Source: Govanella sp037189785 (GTDB taxonomy: Bacteria; Pseudomonadota; Alphaproteobacteria; Sphingomonadales; Govanellaceae). From it: DNA of 8,364 nt. Position 1 is the stretch's first letter; each line of letters begins with the position of its first letter. The stretch lies in the NCBI GenBank assembly GCA_037189785.1, contig JBBCIP010000268.1, positions 1-8,364 of the forward strand, read 5' to 3'. Below are positions 1 to 4,954 of this stretch, piece by piece. Made by a program: the position numbers and the translations under genes. The notes beneath the pieces are model-generated. The model was not told the DNA's origin. It did not search any database and worked only from the letters and a program-made list of their open reading frames with translations.

Positions 1-339
1 TTGGTCGCGGGATGACGGCGCAGGCGCGGCGGCGGGTGTTGGTACGGCAGTGTCGACGGGGGTTGGGGCTGCGGATTGAGGTTTGCTGTGGCTGTCACCA
101 AGCCGTGCCAGAACATCGCCGGGTTCTACATCCACGCCTTCGGCCATTAGAATTTCTGTGATGACACCGGCTTGGGGTGCGGCCACTTCCATGGCCACTT
201 TGTCGGTTTCAAGTTCGACAATCGGTTCGTGTGCGGCAACAGTGTCGCCAACGGCTTTCAGCCAGCGGGCGATTTTTGATTTGGTGCCTTCTTGTTGTCC
301 GTCGGGCGCTTTGACATCGATCAAGGTTGTTGTGCTCAT
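1..339 (-). CDS. 2-oxoacid dehydrogenase E2 component (dihydrolipoyl acyltransferase), N-terminal part, cut by window edge
   Basis: The first 113 residues are visible. They encode a lipoyl domain (about residues 1-82), the swinging arm that carries the acyl group from E1 to CoA in a cytoplasmic 2-oxoacid dehydrogenase complex. The lipoyl lysine is K47 in the motif ETDKVAME. After it comes an Ala/Pro-rich stretch (about residues 88-110), the flexible linker typical of E2 proteins. The peripheral-subunit-binding and catalytic acyltransferase domains would lie beyond base 1 and are not seen. The start is ATG at 337-339, preceded by a good Shine-Dalgarno sequence (GGGGA, six bases upstream). The gene follows the fused E1 gene with only 10 bases between, so the two are almost certainly co-transcribed and belong to one complex. 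The substrate cannot be read from the lipoyl domain. A lone biotinyl/lipoyl carrier is possible but less likely next to E1. Confidence 0.9.
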   Translation of the reverse strand, partial: MSTTTLIDVKAPDGQQEGTKSKIARWLKAVGDTVAAHEPIVELETDKVAMEVAAPQAGVITEILMAEGVDVEPGDVLARLGDSHSKPQSAAPTPVDTAVPTPAAAPAPSSRDQ

Positions 340-349
340 GGTCTGTCCC

Positions 350-2452
350 CTAGAACTTTGTCAATGCATCAAGACGCTCGGCAATCAGCTCGACACTTGG
401 CACAACGGCGTTCAACAGGATCGGGCTGTGCGGGCTTGGTAAGTCCGGCATGGCCAAGCGTTCGACCGGGGCATCGAGATCGAAGAACGCTTCGGTCATC
501 AAGGTTGCGACGATTTCCGCGCCAAAGCCTGCGGTGATGTTGTCCTCGTGCACGACAAGGCAACGATTGGTATGTTTTACGGATTCGAGAACAGCGTCTT
601 TATCCCACGGCGAAAGCGTGCGCAGATCAAGAATATCGGCGTCGACTTTGGCTTTTGCGGCGGCCGCTTCACAACGCGGCACCATGGCGCCCCAAGTGAC
701 GATGGTGATGGCGTCGCCGGCTTGGACGCGTTTAGCTTTACCGAACGGCACCACGTAATGATCGCCCGGATAAGGACGGCGGGCCCAGGCGTCATCCAAC
801 ATGGCGCGGTGTTCGAAGAAGATGGTGGGGTTGTTGGACCGCAAGGCGCTCCGTAACAAACCGACAGCGTCTTCGGCGTTCGACGGCATCGCCAATTGCC
901 AGCCGATGGCATGGGCCCATTTCACTTCGCCGGTTTGGCTGTGCCATGGATCGCCGCATTTGAAAAACCCGCCCGGTATGCGCACAACCATCGGTGCGGC
1001 AAAGCGGTTGTTGGTGCGCCAGCGAATGGTGCCGCAATCATTCAATTGTTCTTCCGCCGGATCGGCATATTTGCGGAATTGGATTTCGGGGACCGGCAGC
1101 AATCCGGCTAACGCAAGCCCAATAGAGCGGCCGATGATGCCTTCCTCCGACAGCGAGGTATCGAACACCCGATCGGCACCATGCTTGGCTTGCAAGCCCA
1201 TGGTAACGGCATGAACACCGCCCTTGGCGCCGACATCTTCTCCGAACACCACCATCTTGGCATTGGTTTGTAATTCGAAATCCAACACCCGGCGAATTGC
1301 CGTCACCATGTTGATGCGATTGGGTTCCGGTTCGGCGACCTCGCTGCTTTTCGGGAAAGCATGACCAAGCGGCAATAACCCGCCTTGGCGTTGCACGCTA
1401 TCCGGCTCGGCAAAGACATGGCGTTTGATGTTGCTGGGATCGGGGGCCGGCAATGTTTCACCGATGGCGATGGCTTTTTCGGCATCGGTGCGGGCGCGGT
1501 CGGCAATATCTTGCCACTCGCTTTCGCTCAGATGCGCAGGGACAAGATACTCTTTCAACTTCGGCAGCGGATCGCGGGCGCGTTCGCTGGCGACCACATC
1601 TTCCGGTTTGTAGGTTTGGGTATCTTGATAAGAATGGCCGGTCAGCCGCGGTACCGTGAGCCGCAATAACGCCGGGCCATGGCCGCCGCGCACATGGGCG
1701 AAACTTTCATCCACAAGGCGGGCGGCTTCATCAGGATCGGTGCCGTCGCCGTCGCGGATAAACAGATTTTGGAACGACGCCAAATTGGCGGCGATATTGC
1801 CGCCCGGTGTTTGCATGGTCGAGGCAACCGAAATCCCGAACCCGTTATCTTCGATATAGAACAACATCGGCAGTTTTAAGGTGGTGGCCATGGTCAGTGC
1901 GGCCCAGAAGCCGTTGGTGGCGGCGGAGCCGTCACCGCCGAGCACGACGCCGATTGACTCTTTGTAGCGATCATCGTTCAAAACGGTGCGGTAATAGTCA
2001 ACCGCTTGGGCCCATCCGGCAATCGGTGTGTATTGCGCGCCGACGGCGCCGGACATCGGCAACGCGGCCGGGCCTTCCAAATTCGGATGGTTGAACACCA
2101 CACCGATATCGCGGCCGTCACTATAACCACCGGCACGGGCCAACGGCCCTCGAATGGCTTCGACCAAATCGACGCCCAAGGTCAACATGGTCGGGCGGGA
2201 GCGATAATACCCGGCAACACCGTCGCGGGCGCCGGTGATGCGGCTGGCCATGATGATCTGGGCCATGTCGTGGCCACGGGCCGAAAATTGATACAGCACC
2301 TTCTTTTCGGGAACGAGCCGGGTTTCTTCGATGTCGTCGATGGCCCGGGACAGATGCAGGAGATAGGTGATCCGGTCCCAATCATAGCCGGGATAAACGG
2401 CGGTGGAGGCTTCAATGATCGCTTTGGCTTTGATGGCGGCTTTCGGGGCCAT
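350..2452 (-). CDS. Fused alpha/beta E1 component of a 2-oxoacid (probably branched-chain type) dehydrogenase
   Basis: Thiamine-diphosphate-dependent decarboxylase of a 2-oxoacid dehydrogenase complex, with alpha and beta subunits in one 700-residue chain. Residues about 25-335 are E1-alpha: the thiamine-binding stretch starts with GDG at 173-175 and ends at EDNGFGIS (201-208). A loosely conserved linker (about 335-378) follows. Residues about 380-570 are the E1-beta pyrimidine-binding domain, with FGEDVG at 403-408 (E405 is the likely cofactor-activating glutamate), FDTSLSEEGIIG at 430-441 and the EIQF motif at 456-459. A transketolase C-terminal domain covers about 570-695. The N-terminal pattern SARGHDMAQ (57-65) plus YYRSRP (82-87) resembles the fused 2-oxoisovalerate-type enzymes known from Bacteroidetes more than pyruvate E1; that substrate guess is inference. 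The ATG is preceded by AAGGGAGAG, part of which lies in an inverted repeat. The E2 gene follows after 10 bases. Confidence 0.92.
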   Translation of the reverse strand: MAPKAAIKAKAIIEASTAVYPGYDWDRITYLLHLSRAIDDIEETRLVPEKKVLYQFSARGHDMAQIIMASRITGARDGVAGYYRSRPTMLTLGVDLVEAIRGPLARAGGYSDGRDIGVVFNHPNLEGPAALPMSGAVGAQYTPIAGWAQAVDYYRTVLNDDRYKESIGVVLGGDGSAATNGFWAALTMATTLKLPMLFYIEDNGFGISVASTMQTPGGNIAANLASFQNLFIRDGDGTDPDEAARLVDESFAHVRGGHGPALLRLTVPRLTGHSYQDTQTYKPEDVVASERARDPLPKLKEYLVPAHLSESEWQDIADRARTDAEKAIAIGETLPAPDPSNIKRHVFAEPDSVQRQGGLLPLGHAFPKSSEVAEPEPNRINMVTAIRRVLDFELQTNAKMVVFGEDVGAKGGVHAVTMGLQAKHGADRVFDTSLSEEGIIGRSIGLALAGLLPVPEIQFRKYADPAEEQLNDCGTIRWRTNNRFAAPMVVRIPGGFFKCGDPWHSQTGEVKWAHAIGWQLAMPSNAEDAVGLLRSALRSNNPTIFFEHRAMLDDAWARRPYPGDHYVVPFGKAKRVQAGDAITIVTWGAMVPRCEAAAAKAKVDADILDLRTLSPWDKDAVLESVKHTNRCLVVHEDNITAGFGAEIVATLMTEAFFDLDAPVERLAMPDLPSPHSPILLNAVVPSVELIAERLDALTKF

Positions 2453-2463
2453 ATCCCACTCTC

Positions 2464-2486
2464 CCTTGATCTACTATTGATCAAGG
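2464..2486 (-). promoter_or_regulatory. Inverted repeat overlapping the E1 ribosome binding site
   Basis: On the minus strand this reads CCTTGATC, seven bases, then GATCAAGG: two perfect 8-base arms. The 3' arm ends in AAGG, the first part of the Shine-Dalgarno sequence AAGGGAGAG of the E1 gene. It could act as DNA, as an operator just upstream of the start codon, or as an RNA hairpin that partly hides the ribosome binding site. The symmetry is seen directly; the function is inference. Confidence 0.4.
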
Positions 2487-2541
2487 CTAACCCCGAAAAC
2501 TCTGGTATGTCCTTGTTATTTATCCCGAGTTAGCTGCCAAA

Positions 2542-2555
2542 ACAGAAGATTCTGT
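2542..2555. promoter_or_regulatory. Palindrome ACAGAA-GA-TTCTGT, possible operator half of a pair
   Basis: Perfect 6-base arms around a 2-base centre, about 90 bases upstream of the E1 start. On the minus strand it is followed by TTTT, so a weak terminator-like hairpin is a second reading, but the stem is short and A+T rich. Its centre (2548.5) is exactly 30 bases from that of the palindrome at 2574-2583, and the two share the wider pattern AGAAGA..ATTCTG(T/C)CCC. Confidence 0.35.
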
Positions 2556-2573
2556 CCCTATAAATTCCAAAGA

Positions 2574-2583
2574 AGAATATTCT
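2574..2583. promoter_or_regulatory. Palindrome AGAATATTCT, possible operator half of a pair
   Basis: Perfect 10-base palindrome centred at 2578.5. Read on the plus strand with its flanks (AGAAGAATATTCTGCCCC) it echoes the element at 2542-2555 in the same orientation. A spacing of 30 bases, close to three helical turns, would suit two dimers of one regulator on the same DNA face. The regulator is unknown. Confidence 0.35.
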
Positions 2584-2636
2584 GCCCCGTCTCGGCCATA
2601 TCTGATAAAGCTTATCCCGAATCGGGGTAGAGTCTG

Positions 2637-2801
2637 CTATTCGGCCTCCTCGTCCTTGATCGGTTCCGGGACGGTTTGTTCGGCCGGGATGGCATAGCTT
2701 TCTTTCAGCCAACGACCGAGGTCGATTTCGCTGCAACGGTTGGAGCAAAACGGTCGGTATTTGTCGGTGCTGGGTTTCTGGCAAATGGGGCAGGCAGCCA
2801 T
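2637..2801 (-). CDS. yacG: DNA gyrase inhibitor YacG (small zinc protein)
   Basis: A 54-residue protein. YacG proteins bind one zinc ion, and in E. coli YacG binds GyrB and blocks DNA binding by gyrase. The four zinc ligands are visible as C4-x2-C7 and C19-x3-C23, in the family motifs CPICQKP and RPFCSNRCSEIDLGRWL, followed by the typical YAIP and an acidic tail. Length matches the family's small size. The start is ATG at 2799-2801. A different ATG at 2806-2808 opens another frame that lacks the motifs and is not the gene. The Shine-Dalgarno sequence AAAGGA overlaps the stop codon of the upstream nuclease gene, and the gap between the two genes is 13 bases, so translation is probably coupled. 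It is the last gene of the maf-nuclease-yacG group, which is its usual place in alphaproteobacteria. Confidence 0.95.
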   Translation of the reverse strand: MAACPICQKPSTDKYRPFCSNRCSEIDLGRWLKESYAIPAEQTVPEPIKDEEAE

Positions 2802-2814
2802 CGGTCATGGTCCT

Positions 2815-3948
2815 TTAGATAAACGTGAATTGGCCGGGCACAAGGCCGGTGTCTTGTTCCAGGGTCAAATCTGCCCCGGTTTCTAGGCGAAACAAATCTG
2901 TGATCATGCGGTTGTCGATTGCGGTCGATGCGATCCATGTGGCGACCGCAGGCGGCAGGGTTATTGTAAGCGCCCGGGCGGGTCGGTGCGTCAGATGATC
3001 GCGGGCGGCACGCAAGGCGTCGCGGGCGGCGGTGGTGACTGTGGGGCGACCGCCGGACCCGATGATCTCGCTCAACGGACGATTGCTGCGCGGGCGTTTG
3101 ATTTCAAACAACCCGGCCCGAGTGAAGCCAATGACATCCGACGCTGTTGGGTCGTCGGCCAGGGCGGCTTTCATCGTTGCGGTCAAAGCGTCGCGGTCAT
3201 GTTTGTCGGGCAGACGTAAAAAGTCGATCACAATAAGCCCACCGATTTGGCGCAGGCGCAGCTGCCGGGCAATGATCGAGGTAGCCGTGCCGTTGACGGC
3301 GCGGGCGACGGTCCGGGACGCGCGCCCTTCTCCGGCTTGGCCACTATCCACATCAATGGCGGTCAAAGCACGGGTCTGTTCGATGGTGACCGACGCGCCT
3401 TGTGGCAGCGGTACGCTGGTGCTGATCAAAGACTGGATGTCGTCTTCAAGACCATGGGCGGAAAACAAGCTGCCATGCTGTATGGTGAGATTGTTATGGC
3501 GCCCCCGCAACAACCCCATGACGGTATGGCTGTTGGTGATGATGTGATCGGCGTTTGCGGTCGTGACCGCAGTCAGCCACGGGTTGTCATCATGATGCAG
3601 CAATCGTGGTGTGGTGACAGCGCTGATATCACCAATTGAATGTGTGATGGTTGTTGTCGCAATCGGCAATTTTCCGCCTTGGCCGGCGGCCCGAATTTGC
3701 ACCGGCAATAACTGCCCTTCGGGGTAATCTTTGGCATTGCGGGCTTTGAGAAAAGCCTGCTGCCCTGCGGTTAATTCTAAAAATAATCCATCGGAAGCTT
3801 TGCGCGTGACGCGGGCCATATGAACATCGCCGGTCGGGTCCGGATCTTCACTGCGATGATACAAAAGGTCACGCAAACCATCATTGCCGTCACAAAAAGC
3901 TGTTCTGATTTCGCCGAACGTTTCGTCGATGTAAATCGTGCCGGTCAT
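2815..3948 (-). CDS. Short RNase E/G-family ribonuclease
   Basis: Endoribonuclease of the RNase E/G family, which cuts single-stranded, A/U-rich RNA in the cytoplasm. An S1-like RNA-binding region covers about residues 40-110. The catalytic DNase I-like region is clear: AIDVDSG at 197-203 and RQLRLRQIGGLIVIDF at 228-243, giving D199 and D242 as the likely magnesium ligands (D303 and D346 in E. coli RNase E). The conserved asparagine between them in sequence (N305 in E. coli) is aspartate here (D201). The protein has 377 residues against about 490 in RNase G, and it lacks the CPxC zinc-link motif that normally follows the catalytic region; its only cysteine is C19. It matches the short alphaproteobacterial form found between maf and yacG. 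Its ATG overlaps the maf stop codon (ATGA), a sign of translational coupling. Activity may differ from classic RNase G. Confidence 0.88.
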   Translation of the reverse strand: MTGTIYIDETFGEIRTAFCDGNDGLRDLLYHRSEDPDPTGDVHMARVTRKASDGLFLELTAGQQAFLKARNAKDYPEGQLLPVQIRAAGQGGKLPIATTTITHSIGDISAVTTPRLLHHDDNPWLTAVTTANADHIITNSHTVMGLLRGRHNNLTIQHGSLFSAHGLEDDIQSLISTSVPLPQGASVTIEQTRALTAIDVDSGQAGEGRASRTVARAVNGTATSIIARQLRLRQIGGLIVIDFLRLPDKHDRDALTATMKAALADDPTASDVIGFTRAGLFEIKRPRSNRPLSEIIGSGGRPTVTTAARDALRAARDHLTHRPARALTITLPPAVATWIASTAIDNRMITDLFRLETGADLTLEQDTGLVPGQFTFI

Positions 3949-4547
3949 GATTTGAATTGTAAAGCTGGATGTCCCGCCGCTTTCAAGATCCCCGACAGTT
4001 CATGAAGCGGCAGACCGACAACATTACTATAAGACCCGTTGATCTGCTTGATGAACGCCGCCGCCCGTCCTTGAATGCCATAACCACCAGCTTTGCCGTG
4101 CCATTCACCGCTCGCGATATAGCGATCAATGTCGTGTTGATCCAGGCGTTGAAAACTGACGATGGTCTCAACCACACGGGACCATTGCTTGCCATTGGGG
4201 GCGATCACGGCGATACCGCTCAACACCCGGTGACGGCGCCCTGAAAGGCGGGTTAGACAATCCCGTGCTGTTACCTCGTCCTCCGCTTTGGGGAGCAAGC
4301 GGGCGCCACACACCACGACAGTATCGGCCCCCAAAACATGGGCATCGGGGGACGCAACGGCTTGGGCTTTGCCGATGGCAAGGCGCAAGGCGAGCGCGCG
4401 TGGTTTTTCCGCGCGCAACGGAGTTTCGTCGATATCGGCCGGCAGGATGTGGTCGGGCGTGATGCCGATTTGCGCCAGCAAGTCTTTGCGGCGCGGCGAC
4501 GCCGATGCCAAAATCAAACAAAAGCCAGGGGCTGCAACGGGCTGCAT
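3945..4547 (-). CDS. maf: Maf-family nucleoside triphosphate pyrophosphatase (YhdE-like)
   Basis: A 200-residue cytoplasmic enzyme that hydrolyses non-canonical or excess nucleoside triphosphates (dTTP/UTP in the YhdE subgroup) to monophosphates and pyrophosphate. Motifs in order: LILASASPRRKDLL (11-24), the phosphate-binding start; ADIDET (37-42); GADTVV (73-78), with catalytic D75; and GKAGGYGIQG (151-160), whose lysine and glutamine point to the YhdE rather than the YceF subgroup. I chose the ATG at 4545-4547 because the family motif starts about ten residues later. The frame stays open upstream to 4853, but that extension runs through the repressor gene on the other strand and does not look like protein of this family. 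The ribosome binding site is weak. The stop overlaps the start of the nuclease gene by four bases. Confidence 0.93.
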   Translation of the reverse strand: MQPVAAPGFCLILASASPRRKDLLAQIGITPDHILPADIDETPLRAEKPRALALRLAIGKAQAVASPDAHVLGADTVVVCGARLLPKAEDEVTARDCLTRLSGRRHRVLSGIAVIAPNGKQWSRVVETIVSFQRLDQHDIDRYIASGEWHGKAGGYGIQGRAAAFIKQINGSYSNVVGLPLHELSGILKAAGHPALQFKS

Positions 4548-4632
4548 AATAAGCGGTCTCGGTCTGGTGAACGTATGCTGTGTAGATACATAGGCAAAAC
4601 CGATCGAAAAGCCAAGGGCCGAGCCTTTGGAC

Positions 4633-4661
4633 TTGCAATATCCCCACCGGGGGGATAGGAT
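4633..4661 (+). promoter_or_regulatory. Candidate promoter of the metal-resistance operon
   Basis: TTGCAA (4633-4638) and TAGGAT (4656-4661), separated by 17 bases, match the -35 and -10 pattern moderately (four of six bases each). Transcription would begin near 4668, at the ATG itself, which would make a leaderless message. Yet AGGA at 4657-4660 also lies at a good distance (seven bases) to serve as a ribosome binding site from a promoter farther upstream. The sequence does not settle this. Confidence 0.4.
4639..4657. promoter_or_regulatory. Inverted repeat TATCCCC-N5-GGGGATA, probable operator of the CsoR/RcnR-type repressor
   Basis: Perfect 7-base arms contain a run of six G (4649-4654) flanked by A/T-rich ends. 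CsoR/RcnR-family repressors are known to bind G/C tracts flanked by A/T-rich inverted repeats, for example TACT-G6-N-AGTA for E. coli RcnR, so the form fits. It lies 10 bases upstream of the repressor gene and fills the spacer of the candidate promoter, where binding would block transcription. It may also affect maf on the other strand. Confidence 0.6.
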
Positions 4662-4667
4662 AGGGTT

Positions 4668-4934
4668 ATGAGTCACGCCAATGATCCAGACATTATCAAT
4701 CGCTTGCGCCGGGCCGAAGGGCATTTGGCGACGGTTATTCGTATGGTCCAAGATGGCCGCGACGGCATCGTCATCGCGCAGCAAATGCAAGCGGTCCTCA
4801 AAGCAATCGAGAAAAGCAAACAGATGCTCATTCTTGACCACATCGATCATCACTTGACCGAACTGGCGGCGCCCTTGTCACCCGATGCGCAACAAAAATT
4901 GGCTGACTTTCGGCAGATTGCAAAATACTTGTAA
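4668..4934 (+). CDS. CsoR/RcnR-family (DUF156) metal-sensing transcriptional repressor
   Basis: An 88-residue, all-helical DNA-binding protein of the family that represses metal-export genes and lets go of DNA when it binds metal. Family features are INRLRRAEGHL (10-20) in helix 1, AQQMQAVLKAI (37-47) in helix 2 and LDHIDHHL (56-63). It begins MSH, as RcnR does, where the N-terminal amine and H3 bind nickel or cobalt. The conserved cysteine at the start of helix 2 is replaced by G33, and there is no cysteine anywhere. H3, H19, H58, H61 and H62 remain as possible ligands. It sits 20 bases upstream of a DmeF-like exporter, so it corresponds to DmeR in dmeRF operons, though its sequence looks like a different subgroup and I give no symbol. 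It probably represses itself and the exporter. A copper or formaldehyde sensor is unlikely, as those rely on cysteine. Confidence 0.88.
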   Translation: MSHANDPDIINRLRRAEGHLATVIRMVQDGRDGIVIAQQMQAVLKAIEKSKQMLILDHIDHHLTELAAPLSPDAQQKLADFRQIAKYL

Positions 4935-4937
4935 CGG

Positions 4938-4953
4938 CGTGATCGAGATCACG
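4938..4953. promoter_or_regulatory. CRP/FNR-like palindrome next to the exporter start codon
   Basis: CGTGATC-GA-GATCACG is a perfect inverted repeat in the 20-base gap between the repressor and exporter genes. It contains GTGA-N6-TCAC, the core of CRP-type sites (TGTGA-N6-TCACA), but with C/G rather than T/A at the outer positions. It ends one base before the exporter ATG. As RNA it could form a 6-base stem with a CGAG loop that exposes the only Shine-Dalgarno-like GAG. Whether it acts as DNA, RNA or neither is not known. Confidence 0.4.
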
Positions 4954-4954
4954 T

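Larger units (their letters stand above)
2453..2636. other. Intergenic leader between yacG and the E1-E2 operon
   Basis: This 184-base stretch lies downstream of yacG and upstream of the E1 gene, both on the minus strand. It is richer in A+T than its flanks. It holds three palindromic elements listed separately, plus two weak ones: GATAA/TTATC at 2604-2616 and CCCGA/TCGGG at 2616-2626. Neither weak hairpin is followed by a T tract on the minus strand, so I do not call a Rho-independent terminator for yacG. The E1-E2 promoter should be here, but I found no convincing -35/-10 pair. TTGGCA occurs on the minus strand without a -10 at a normal distance. I see no tRNA or small gene in it. Confidence 0.6.
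4548..4667. promoter_or_regulatory. Divergent control region between maf and the metal repressor gene
   Basis: These 120 bases must hold promoters for both directions, because the genes on each side point away from it. For maf (minus strand) a possible pair is TTGGCT (4610-4615) and TATGTA (4587-4592), 17 bases apart; this is weak and based on spacing only. The plus-strand promoter and operator are listed separately. No small gene or terminator is apparent. Confidence 0.45.

Noticed and set aside
2464..2486. FNR box (TTGAT-N4-ATCAA) upstream of the E1 gene
   Set aside because: TTGAT and ATCAA are both present, but nine bases separate them instead of four.
2006..2533. 175-codon plus-strand open frame opposite the E1 gene
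   Set aside because: Antisense shadow of a strongly conserved gene, with low-complexity Gly/Ala-rich translation and no recognised domain.
2542..2555. Rho-independent terminator for yacG
   Set aside because: The stem is six A+T-rich pairs with a 2-base loop and only a short T run; too weak to call.
2530..2808. 92-codon minus-strand open frame over yacG
   Set aside because: It is out of frame with the clear CPIC...CSNRC zinc motif and continues into the palindromic leader; its sequence resembles no known protein.
3032..3547. 171-codon plus-strand open frame opposite the nuclease gene
   Set aside because: Antisense shadow of a conserved catalytic region; no supporting motif or ribosome binding site.
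4548..4853. Upstream extension of the maf reading frame by 102 codons
   Set aside because: It overlaps the divergent repressor gene and control region, shows no Maf homology, and the family motif sits right after the ATG at 4547.
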